Shown here: positions 1 to 5,203 of the stretch, one piece after another
Position numbering within the stretch: the first letter of the stretch is position 1
How the letters are laid out: every line of letters begins with the position of its first letter
Origin: Bryobacteraceae bacterium
GTDB lineage: Bacteria > Acidobacteriota > Terriglobia > Bryobacterales > Bryobacteraceae
Length of the DNA: 6,411 nucleotides
Assembly: GCA_025350445.1 (NCBI GenBank)
Contig: JANXXV010000436.1
Coordinates: forward strand, 1-6,411
Direction of reading: 5' to 3'
Translations under genes and position numbers: made by a program
Notes under the pieces: model-generated
The model's input: the letters and a program-made list of their open reading frames with translations, nothing else
Told to the model about the DNA's origin: nothing
Database searches by the model: none

Positions 1-786
1 GATGTGGTGGCTCAGCGGAGTGATCAAGTGGATCCAGCGCGAACTAAGGCGCGGGGTCAGCACCGGGACGGGGATGATCCAACGCCGCCGCAGGCCCAAT
101 TCTTCGGCCATCACTTGCATGATGTCGCGGTAGCAGAGCACTTCTGGACCGCCGATATCGAAGGTGCCTCCGGTTGTTTCGGGACCGGCCAACGATCCCA
201 CCAGATAGCCGATCACGTTTCTTACGGCAATCGGCTGGCACGGGGTGCTCACCCATTTCGGAGTGATCATGATGGGCAATCGCTCTACCAGATAGCGTAG
301 GATTTCAAACGATGCCGAGCCTGAGCCTATGATCATGGCCGCGCGGAAAACAGTCACCGGCACGCCGGTGGAGGCGAGCGCTGCCTCCACTTCCCGGCGG
401 GACGCGAGATGAGAACTGAGGTCGGGACCGGTTTCGCCCAGGCCTCCGAGGTAGATGATGCGCGTGACGCCGGCGGTGCGCGACGCCGTGGCAAAGTTCA
501 ATGCCAGTTGGCGGTCCTGCTCGGCGTACTCCTCGCCCGCCGACATCATGGAGTGGACCAGGTAGAACGCCGCGCCGCATCCTTCGAGATTCTTTGCTAG
601 AGTGTCGGCGTCAGCAAGGTCTGTTTGTACGATTTCGACGCCGGGGTTTTTAGACCACCCGCGGTCCCGCAACTTATCGGGCGAGCGTACGAGGCAGCGA
701 GCAGAGTGGCCCGCATCGAGCAACGGCGGGATCAATCGGCCGCCGATGTACCCGGTGGCTCCGGCGATGGCTATGCGCAGTGCCAC
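1..786 (-). CDS. NAD(P)-binding atypical SDR, NmrA/DUF2867-type, C-terminus cut off by window edge
   Basis: Reading leftwards from a GTG at 786, the frame stays open for 262 codons to the window edge, so the 3' end is missing. The N-terminus is a Rossmann fold with the glycine motif GATGYIGG (residues 9-16), followed by a basic stretch (CLVRS, 31-35) that suits NADP binding. FYLVHSM (74-80), YLGGLG (112-117) and FDIGGPEVL (209-217) are the pattern I recall from NmrA-like SDR proteins that carry a C-terminal DUF2867 domain; that domain would lie beyond the edge. I see no classical Tyr-x-x-x-Lys catalytic pair; the equivalent stretch reads SSHLASRREVE. It may therefore be an atypical dehydrogenase or a nucleotide-sensing protein, and the substrate cannot be deduced. 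The GTG shares one base with the TAG stop of the upstream hydrolase gene, which suggests translational coupling. Family assignment is firm, function is not. Confidence 0.88.
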   Translation of the reverse strand, partial: MALRIAIAGATGYIGGRLIPPLLDAGHSARCLVRSPDKLRDRGWSKNPGVEIVQTDLADADTLAKNLEGCGAAFYLVHSMMSAGEEYAEQDRQLALNFATASRTAGVTRIIYLGGLGETGPDLSSHLASRREVEAALASTGVPVTVFRAAMIIGSGSASFEILRYLVERLPIMITPKWVSTPCQPIAVRNVIGYLVGSLAGPETTGGTFDIGGPEVLCYRDIMQVMAEELGLRRRWIIPVPVLTPRLSSRWIHLITPLSHHI

Positions 787-1898
787 TACTTAACCACCGC
801 TGCCATTAGCCGCTCCACCATGCCATCCATCGCGCCCGCGCCGTGCCAGTGCCACACCAGGACCATGTCGTGGTCGGGGTCGATCCAGATGATGTTGCCG
901 CCATTCCCGACGGCGGCGAAGCTGGAGGCGGGACCATGGGGCCACTGCTGTTTTTTCGTATTGAGCCACCACAGATAGCCGTAGTCCGGGCCGTGCTCGC
1001 TGGGTGTTACCGCAGCCTTCCACCATTTCTCCGGCACAACCTGCCGGCCTTCCCACTTGCCGCGATTGAGAACCAGCAGTCCGAAGCGCGCCAGATCGCG
1101 GGAGTTGATCCACAGGCCGCCGCCCCAGCGCGTTCCGCCGCTGACGGAGCCGTTTGAATTGTTATAGGGCGCCCATTTCCATTCCTGCGATGCGCCGATG
1201 GGATCCATGATGCCGGTCTTAAGAACTTCGGGAAGAGGCTTGCCATAGAGTTGCATCAGGGAGAGAGAGAAGCGGTTGATGCGGACATCGTTGTATTCGT
1301 AGTAGGAGCCTGGGGCCTGCAGTGCGCGCGGCTTGCGCTCGCCATTGCCGAACTGTTCTCTACCCACGAAATCGGAGTTCTTGCCCCACATAGCGCCTTC
1401 CCATTCGCTGGCTTGCTGCAGGTGGTGCTTCCAGGTGACCTTGCTGTTGTGCGGGGAATCGTAGCCGCCATCGTGGATGTAGTTGGCTACGGGATCGTTC
1501 ACGTCCTTGATCAGTCCGCGGTCCACGGCGAGTCCGGCGACGGTGGAAAGGAAGCTCTTAGCCACGCTGTAAACCGGGTCGTTCGCTGTAGTGTCACCCC
1601 ACGCTGTGACGATGTAGCCATGACGAAGGAGGATGCCGTTGCTAGCGGCGCGCTGTTTCGGCAACGGCCCGAGCGGGGTGCCGAACGTGGGGACCTGGTC
1701 CTTGGCGAAATCCCATGTGCTGCCGTTGGCCATTGCGTATTTCGTTGCCTCTTGAATTTTGGCGCCGTCTAGACCGAGTTCGGCGGGAGGTTTCGTTTGC
1801 CACTTGCCGGACGGCGGAAAATAAGTTGCCGGGTTCTGTGCGTTTGCCAGCAGCGGCAGGGAAGCCAACAGGCATCTGACAAATTGGGATCGGTTCAT
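786..1898 (-). CDS. Secreted serine hydrolase, class C beta-lactamase / family VIII esterase fold
   Basis: This is a 370-residue protein. Residues 1-20 form a signal peptide ending in ANA, so the mature protein is probably periplasmic or secreted. The nucleophile motif SxxK is SVAK (Ser111, Lys114). The second motif, usually Y-x-N, appears as YND (Tyr202-Asn203-Asp204) within YEYNDVRIN. The third, usually KTG or HxG, appears to be GNGG (331-334) before a strand and IDPDHD. SVSGGTRWGGGLWI (251-264) and DLARFG (268-273) are typical of the COG1680 hydrolases that include 6-aminohexanoate-dimer hydrolase (NylB) and family VIII esterases. An amide or ester hydrolase is likely; the substrate is unknown and antibiotic resistance should not be inferred. 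The start is supported by AGGGAGA 10 bases upstream. It lies between a small membrane protein gene (15-bp gap) and the SDR gene (1-base overlap), all on the minus strand. Confidence 0.93.
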   Translation of the reverse strand: MNRSQFVRCLLASLPLLANAQNPATYFPPSGKWQTKPPAELGLDGAKIQEATKYAMANGSTWDFAKDQVPTFGTPLGPLPKQRAASNGILLRHGYIVTAWGDTTANDPVYSVAKSFLSTVAGLAVDRGLIKDVNDPVANYIHDGGYDSPHNSKVTWKHHLQQASEWEGAMWGKNSDFVGREQFGNGERKPRALQAPGSYYEYNDVRINRFSLSLMQLYGKPLPEVLKTGIMDPIGASQEWKWAPYNNSNGSVSGGTRWGGGLWINSRDLARFGLLVLNRGKWEGRQVVPEKWWKAAVTPSEHGPDYGYLWWLNTKKQQWPHGPASSFAAVGNGGNIIWIDPDHDMVLVWHWHGAGAMDGMVERLMAAVVK

Positions 1899-1908
1899 TG
1901 TGGTTGAT

Positions 1909-1915
1909 TCTCCCT
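1909..1915 (-). promoter_or_regulatory. Shine-Dalgarno of the serine hydrolase, overlapping the upstream stop codon
   Basis: On the minus strand AGGGAGA lies 10 bases before the hydrolase ATG at 1898. Its first two bases are the last two of the TAG stop (1916-1914) of the small upstream frame. A ribosome ending the small frame would sit on the initiation signal of the hydrolase, which fits translational coupling and indirectly supports the small frame being translated. Confidence 0.6.
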
Positions 1916-2057
1916 AGCGCTGTCTCGCTTTCTCGATTTGTTTGGCCGCCTGCGGAGTAACACTCAGACCATCGCCTACAACTTGAGAGCGGTAGATGGC
2001 AAAGCCAAGAACAACGATGACAGCCGCGGCGATTACAAGAAGTATCGGCTTTAACAT
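1914..2057 (-). CDS. Small single-span membrane protein, 47 residues, unknown function
   Basis: A short frame from ATG at 2057 to TAG at 1916-1914. The product has a short N-terminus (MLKP), one hydrophobic segment at about residues 4-22 (ILLVIAAAVIVVLGFAIY), then a polar tail ending PQAAKQIEKARQR. The composition is that of a small inner-membrane protein with a charged, probably helical tail. I do not recognise the family and assign no function. Evidence that it is real: a clean N-in type transmembrane pattern, a stop codon overlapping the next gene's ribosome binding site, and placement directly before the hydrolase on the same strand. Against it: only a weak Shine-Dalgarno (GAG) before the ATG and short length. 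It could be an accessory of the hydrolase or simply co-transcribed. Confidence 0.6.
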   Translation of the reverse strand: MLKPILLVIAAAVIVVLGFAIYRSQVVGDGLSVTPQAAKQIEKARQR

Positions 2058-2103
2058 GGCTCGAGAAAAGTACTCTAACCAGCTTATCCCAATGGCGCGT
2101 GGG

Positions 2104-2109
2104 TATAAT
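2104..2109 (+). promoter_or_regulatory. Putative -10 element for the bactofilin gene
   Basis: A perfect TATAAT lies 45 bases before the bactofilin ATG, in the divergent intergenic region. No good -35 hexamer is visible at 16-18 bp spacing (the 2080-2087 stretch is CAGCTTAT). A start site near 2116 would give a leader of about 39 bases containing the ribosome binding site. Assignment rests on the exact hexamer in GC-rich DNA, so it is moderate. Confidence 0.5.
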
Positions 2110-2110
2110 G

Positions 2111-2139
2111 CCTAGTACCTGATACTTTCTAGTACTGGG
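2111..2139. repeat. Imperfect inverted repeat before the bactofilin ribosome binding site
   Basis: The arm CCTAGTAC (2111-2118) is complementary to GTACTGGG (2132-2139) over eight positions, one of them a G-T wobble, around a 13-base centre. CTAGTAC also recurs directly at 2112-2118 and 2129-2135 (17-bp period). The right arm ends one base before the AAGGAG at 2141-2146. It spans the predicted transcription start, so it fits an operator better than a full RNA hairpin, though either is possible. AGTACT also occurs at 2069-2074, on the far side of the -10. Confidence 0.35.
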
Positions 2140-2154
2140 TAAGGAGACCAACAC

Positions 2155-2583
2155 ATGTGGAATCGAAAAGAGGAGGCAGCACCTGCAAGACCTCCACAAG
2201 CAACACCGGCGGGACAACCGATGCCCCGAGCGGCAGAACCCCTGCCGGCGCCGAAAACCTCGGCCATTATCGGGAAGGCGGTGACGATCAAAGGAGAAAT
2301 CTACAGTGAAGAGGATCTATTCATCGACGGCAAAGTGGAAGGGCTGCTTGAATTGAAAGACCACAAGCTGACGGTGGGGCCGAACGGGAGGGCCGACACC
2401 AATATCACGGCGCGCGAGGTGGTGGTGCAAGGGACTGTCCACGGGAACATTGACGCGCAACAGAAGATTACGATCAAGAAAGACGGGAACGTGGTGGGAA
2501 ACATCAAGACGACAGGAATTATTATCGAAGACGATGCTTATTTCAAGGGCAGTATCGACATTGTGATGAAGACCGGAAAGTGA
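2155..2583 (+). CDS. Bactofilin (polymer-forming cytoskeletal protein)
   Basis: This is a 142-residue protein of the bactofilin family (DUF583). Bactofilins self-assemble without nucleotide into filaments that scaffold cell-envelope processes such as local peptidoglycan synthesis, stalk growth or chromosome-segregation complexes. Residues about 36-136 form the beta-helix core: short strands with regularly spaced Gly and hydrophobic residues, as in IDGKVEG (57-63), VVQGTVHGNI (90-99), GNVVGNI (111-117) and FKGSIDI (130-136). Residues 7-34 are a Pro/Ala-rich, probably disordered tail. The extreme N-terminus, MWNRKEE, combines an aromatic residue with basic ones and resembles N-terminal membrane-targeting sequences described in some bactofilins (inference). 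The start is set by AAGGAG eight bases upstream. No peptidase or other bactofilin partner is adjacent, and a strong terminator follows, so it looks monocistronic. Confidence 0.95.
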   Translation: MWNRKEEAAPARPPQATPAGQPMPRAAEPLPAPKTSAIIGKAVTIKGEIYSEEDLFIDGKVEGLLELKDHKLTVGPNGRADTNITAREVVVQGTVHGNIDAQQKITIKKDGNVVGNIKTTGIIIEDDAYFKGSIDIVMKTGK

Positions 2584-2589
2584 GCGGAA

Positions 2590-2621
2590 GGGCAGGCCTT
2601 GTGCGGCCTGCCCGGTTTTTT
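2590..2621 (+). terminator. Rho-independent terminator of the bactofilin gene
   Basis: A perfect 9-bp stem, GGGCAGGCC (2590-2598) with GGCCTGCCC (2605-2613), has a 6-base loop and is followed by GG and six T (2616-2621). It begins seven bases after the TGA stop. The T tract overlaps the stop codon (2622-2620) of the convergent DinB-family gene. Read from that side the stem has no immediate T run, so it is strong only for bactofilin transcription. Confidence 0.93.
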
Positions 2622-3126
2622 ATGAACCGAAGCCTGGCTTTTCGTCGGCCGAGGGCCCGTACGCGCCGGGAATGGGAATGTCGAGCAGACGCAGGTAGAC
2701 GCCGAACTGTGCGCGGTGATGGATCATGTGATTGATTACCATGGTGCGCAGCACGCCAATCCTGGGCATCTCAAACAGAGCTTTGCCGCCGGATTCAAGA
2801 GTCCAGTTCTTGAACATCGCTTCATCGCTGGTGGCACCGAGAAGTTGGCGCGCTTCGGCTGCGTCCTTGTCGAATTTTTCAAGTAGCGCCGCGGTTGAGT
2901 CAGCCAAATACCCTTTCTGTTGCGGGTCCATGTCAAATGTGTCGGCTTGGATGGTAATGACAGCCCAATGCGGCATCTCCGCGATGTGGCTTGCCAGGCG
3001 GCCAAGCGTCATGGACTTTTCATGGGGTTGCCAGCTAAGTTTGTCATCGGGCAAGAGTGCCAGAGTCTTGCGCGTGGTGTTCATTTCATGATCGTATTCG
3101 GGAAGTAGGGATTCGCCGATGGTCAT
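2620..3126 (-). CDS. DinB-family (YfiT-like) putative metal-dependent protein
   Basis: This is a 168-residue protein with the DinB four-helix-bundle fold. The usual metal-binding histidine triad is visible: His47 in RLASHIAEMPHW, and His133 with His137 in NHMIHHRAQFGVYLRLL (H-x3-H). The C-terminal PGAYGPSADE stretch is the common ending of this subfamily. B. subtilis DinB is DNA-damage inducible, but most relatives are thought to be thiol-dependent transferases or hydrolases of unknown substrate; it is not the DinB DNA polymerase IV. The protein is cytoplasmic with no signal peptide, and its length matches the family. ATG at 3126 follows AGGAGA with five bases between. The gene converges on bactofilin and is divergent from the HEAT-repeat gene; the shared upstream region contains a GTTC-N7-GTTC repeat. 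Confidence 0.92.
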   Translation of the reverse strand: MTIGESLLPEYDHEMNTTRKTLALLPDDKLSWQPHEKSMTLGRLASHIAEMPHWAVITIQADTFDMDPQQKGYLADSTAALLEKFDKDAAEARQLLGATSDEAMFKNWTLESGGKALFEMPRIGVLRTMVINHMIHHRAQFGVYLRLLDIPIPGAYGPSADEKPGFGS

Positions 3127-3170
3127 AGATTTCTCCTGTGTGGTTCTTGGTTACTGAGAAATGTTAGCAT

Positions 3171-3185
3171 GTTCGCCTTTTGTTC
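3171..3185. promoter_or_regulatory. GTTC-N7-GTTC direct repeat, LexA-box-like operator candidate
   Basis: GTTC occurs at 3171-3174 and 3182-3185 with exactly seven bases between. Seen wider, TGTTCGCC is repeated at 3170-3177 and 3181-3188, an 11-bp period that places both copies on one DNA face. GTTC-N7-GTTC is the established LexA box of alphaproteobacteria. Here it lies between a DinB-family gene and a HEAT-repeat gene and touches the -35 position of the latter's predicted promoter. The spacing match is seen; LexA binding is inference, and the box used by LexA in this organism is not known to me. Confidence 0.35.
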
Positions 3186-3207
3186 GCCATAGTTTTTTTC
3201 GTATAAT
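3180..3207 (+). promoter_or_regulatory. Putative promoter of the HEAT-repeat gene, leaderless arrangement
   Basis: A perfect TATAAT at 3202-3207 lies 8 bases before the ATG at 3216. A weak -35 (TTGTTC, 3180-3185, three of six matches) sits 16 bp upstream. Transcription would begin at about 3213-3215, giving a leader of none to a few bases. Confidence 0.45.
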
Positions 3208-3215
3208 TGGAGGCA

Positions 3216-4178
3216 ATGGCTAAGCCGAACCCTCTGGACCGCCGATTGGCGGCACTATATAGTCTGGAGGAAGAACCGAGCAGCATCGCCGGGAAGCTGC
3301 CCGCCTTCTTGCGCGACAAGAGTAATATTGTGGTGGCCAAAGCGGCGAACATGGCGGTGCGGATGGAGGCGTCCGGACTGGTATCTGAATTGGCGCAGGC
3401 GTTTCCACCGATGCTGCAACGGGCGGCGGAATCCGATCCGGGCTGTGTAGCGTTAATCGCGATTGTGAAAGCCCTGGTAACCTTCGACGCCGCCGCCGCG
3501 GAAGTCTATTTCGCCGGATTGCGCCATGTGCAGTGGGAAGCGAGCTATGGAAAATCGGTCGAAGTAGCCGGAGAGCTTCGAGGCCTGTGCGCGCGGGGAA
3601 TTGTGCGGATGGGGCATCCGGAGGCGCTGCTGGAGATTTTACCGCTGCTGGCGGATTCCTTGGCGGCGCGAATCGGGGCGGTGCGAGCGATTGCCGAAAC
3701 CGGGAAACCGGAAGCTGAGCTGCTTCTGCGGTTGCATGTGATTCGGGGCGATAGCGACGCGGAGGTAGTGGGCGAATGTTTTACAGCGCTGCTGGGCCTG
3801 AGTCCGCGGCGTTCGCTTGCGTTTGTTGCGGAATACCTGGCATCCGGCAACGATGAGGTGGCGGAGATGGCGGCGTTGGCCCTGGGAGAGACGCGGATGA
3901 CGGAAGCGCTTCCCGTTCTGCGCGAGGCGTTGCAGAGGAAGCTGAGCGAACCGGTGCGGCGCGCGGTGTTGATGGCTCTATCGATGCTGCGGCGGGACGA
4001 GGCGTTCGAATATCTGCTCACCTTAATGGAACGGCAGGAACAGGATGCCGCAGCCGTGATTGCGGCGCTGGCGATTCACAAAGGCGACGCGGCGCTGCGG
4101 GAACGGGTAGCCGGGAAGCTGAGGCGTCTGGACAGAGCGCGGCTGAGTGAGTTGTTCGAGCGTGAATGGCGCGCCTGA
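3216..4178 (+). CDS. HEAT-repeat protein, probable protein-interaction scaffold
   Basis: This is a 320-residue, almost wholly helical, Ala/Leu/Glu/Arg-rich protein with no signal peptide or membrane span, so probably cytoplasmic. Paired amphipathic helices of HEAT type repeat along its length: about 22-60, 66-101, 117-162, 166-195, 197-226 (with EVAEMAALALGE, 214-225), 229-259 (with EPVRRAVLMALSML, 245-258) and 261-290. Such solenoids bind other proteins; no catalytic motif is seen and the partner is unknown. I prefer the ATG at 3216. A TTG at 3207 would also be in frame, adding three residues, but it overlaps the predicted -10. GGAGG (3209-3213) is only two bases from the ATG, too close for a normal Shine-Dalgarno, which is one reason to suspect a leaderless mRNA. 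The gene ends four bases from the convergent LolA-like gene, with no terminator visible between them. Confidence 0.85.
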   Translation: MAKPNPLDRRLAALYSLEEEPSSIAGKLPAFLRDKSNIVVAKAANMAVRMEASGLVSELAQAFPPMLQRAAESDPGCVALIAIVKALVTFDAAAAEVYFAGLRHVQWEASYGKSVEVAGELRGLCARGIVRMGHPEALLEILPLLADSLAARIGAVRAIAETGKPEAELLLRLHVIRGDSDAEVVGECFTALLGLSPRRSLAFVAEYLASGNDEVAEMAALALGETRMTEALPVLREALQRKLSEPVRRAVLMALSMLRRDEAFEYLLTLMERQEQDAAAVIAALAIHKGDAALRERVAGKLRRLDRARLSELFEREWRA

Positions 4179-4182
4179 CCGA

Positions 4183-4974
4183 TTACTCGGCGACGATGCC
4201 CATGGTGCGGAGCCGGGGCAACTTTTCGAGTGCCGGTTTTTCGTGATGGCCAGGCCGCAATTCGTAACCTTGCACTTCTATAGTCAGCTGCGTGGGGCCG
4301 ATGAATCTGGCGTTGGTGATGGCCTGATTTCGCGCGGCAAGCCAGAAATCGCCCACCTTCTGAAAGTCGAAAACAAGATACGGCTTGCCGGCCCAGAAAG
4401 AAAGACTGGCGGCGGTCCGCCCTTCCATCCGGACCAATTGAAAGTCGCCGGAATCCACCCAGATCTTGCCGTCCAGAAGGTATTTGCTTTTGATTTTCGG
4501 CTTTATCTCCAGCATGTAACAGGGATGGCCCGAATGAATTTCCGAACCGAGCAGGCGAAAGTCGTAGTTCTTGGGCGTCACCATGCTGTATTCCTTGGCC
4601 TGGGTGCGGCTGGTTTCCGCTTCGCCATCGAGAACTTTGTGAAGCAGGTAACGCGACATCCCTTCGGTTCCGTGTTCCGAAAGGACTTCGAAATGTTTGC
4701 CCTTTTGTGAAGTGAAATCCATCTTCACGATCATTTCCCCGTCCTGGTTGAAGCGTTCGTTCTTGAGGACGTAGCGGCGGACGGAAGAGTATGCCTGCAA
4801 GTCGTGCTGTTTACGCTGCTCCGTTTGCTCTAGCGCGGCGACAATCTGGCCGAGGGATTTGGGCGGGGAGACCGGTACGGAGGCGCCGAAGACTGAGGCC
4901 ACCGGCAGCAGAACTGTGCCGATCACCATTATTGAAACGTTGCGGCGGTCGTAACTGCTACGAATCATCTGCAT
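4183..4974 (-). CDS. Secreted LolA-like (outer-membrane lipoprotein-sorting type) protein
   Basis: This is a 263-residue protein. After a basic N-terminus (RSSYDRR), residues 13-30 are hydrophobic and end near VFG/A, giving a signal peptide for periplasmic export. There is no lipobox. A charged amphipathic helix (41-70) is followed by an alternating beta-strand region (about 78-238), including KHFEVLSEHG (93-102), GHPCYMLEIKPK (149-160), KIWVDSGDFQLVRMEG (170-185) and YLVFDFQKVGDFWLA (199-213). This matches the half-barrel of LolA/LolB/RseB-like proteins common in Acidobacteria. Those proteins hold lipid or lipoprotein chains; the ligand here is unknown, and it need not be the housekeeping LolA. 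The ATG at 4974 is chosen because AGG lies about nine bases upstream and the signal peptide then starts properly. The ATG at 4968 is also possible. An ATG at 5043 would add a Cys-rich, unlikely leader. Confidence 0.8.
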   Translation of the reverse strand: MQMIRSSYDRRNVSIMVIGTVLLPVASVFGASVPVSPPKSLGQIVAALEQTEQRKQHDLQAYSSVRRYVLKNERFNQDGEMIVKMDFTSQKGKHFEVLSEHGTEGMSRYLLHKVLDGEAETSRTQAKEYSMVTPKNYDFRLLGSEIHSGHPCYMLEIKPKIKSKYLLDGKIWVDSGDFQLVRMEGRTAASLSFWAGKPYLVFDFQKVGDFWLAARNQAITNARFIGPTQLTIEVQGYELRPGHHEKPALEKLPRLRTMGIVAE

Positions 4975-5108
4975 CGGACAATACCTGAAGCACGCTGCGT
5001 GCCAAATCCGCGGCGTACAGCAACAATCACTTAGCGACGGCATAAGCCCGCCCGGTGTGGAAAAAAGAATCTCCTGCGTCTATTAATAGCGCAATTTCGC
5101 ATTGCATG

Positions 5109-5130
5109 CTGAACGCCGCTTATCGTTCAG
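5109..5130. repeat. Perfect inverted repeat in the divergent intergenic region
   Basis: CTGAACG (5109-5115) and CGTTCAG (5124-5130) are perfect complements around eight bases (CCGCTTAT). The element lies between the divergent LolA-like and amidohydrolase genes, about 33 bp upstream of the latter's -35. There is no T tract and no gene ends here, so a terminator is unlikely; a dimeric regulator site is the simpler reading. A second short repeat, GCAAT-TTCGC-ATTGC, lies at 5091-5105. Confidence 0.4.
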
Positions 5131-5162
5131 CCAAGCTCAACGATCGGTTCATACAATCCAGG

Positions 5163-5192
5163 TTGACTCCAGCCGGATGCGATCCTTATAGT
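5163..5192 (+). promoter_or_regulatory. Sigma70-type promoter of the amidohydrolase gene
   Basis: TTGACT (5163-5168, five of six) and TATAGT (5187-5192, five of six) are separated by 18 bp; reading the -10 as TTATAG gives 17 bp. Transcription would start near 5199, only about five bases before the ATG at 5204. This is the best promoter in the window. Confidence 0.6.
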
Positions 5193-5203
5193 TCGAATTG
5201 CTA

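Noticed and set aside
1251..1772. 173-residue plus-strand frame opposite the serine hydrolase
   Set aside because: It lies wholly antisense to a well-supported gene with catalytic motifs, and its product shows no recognisable domain.
1642..2217. 191-residue minus-strand frame across the hydrolase N-terminus, the intergenic region and the bactofilin start
   Set aside because: It runs through the bactofilin promoter, ribosome binding site and coding start, and its low-complexity product rich in Arg, Cys and Ser resembles no family. It is a shadow frame in GC-rich DNA.
2590..2621. The hairpin as a bidirectional terminator also for the DinB-family gene
   Set aside because: In the minus direction the stem is followed by TTCCGCTCAC rather than a T run, so strong termination is supported only for the bactofilin direction.
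3207..3215. TTG at 3207 as start of the HEAT-repeat gene
   Set aside because: It overlaps the predicted -10 hexamer, has no Shine-Dalgarno and adds only three residues; ATG at 3216 is preferred.
4147..4710. 187-residue plus-strand frame opposite the LolA-like gene
   Set aside because: It starts inside the HEAT-repeat gene and runs antisense to a protein with a clear signal peptide and beta-rich fold; no family features.
4975..5043. Upstream ATG at 5043 for the LolA-like gene
   Set aside because: It would place 23 residues including a Cys-Cys-Cys run before the signal peptide, and no ribosome binding site stands at proper distance (AGGAGA at 5070-5075 is about 26 bases away).
5091..5105. GCAAT-TTCGC-ATTGC short inverted repeat as a functional element
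   Set aside because: A 5-bp stem is too short to support on its own; it is only mentioned beside the longer repeat at 5109-5130.
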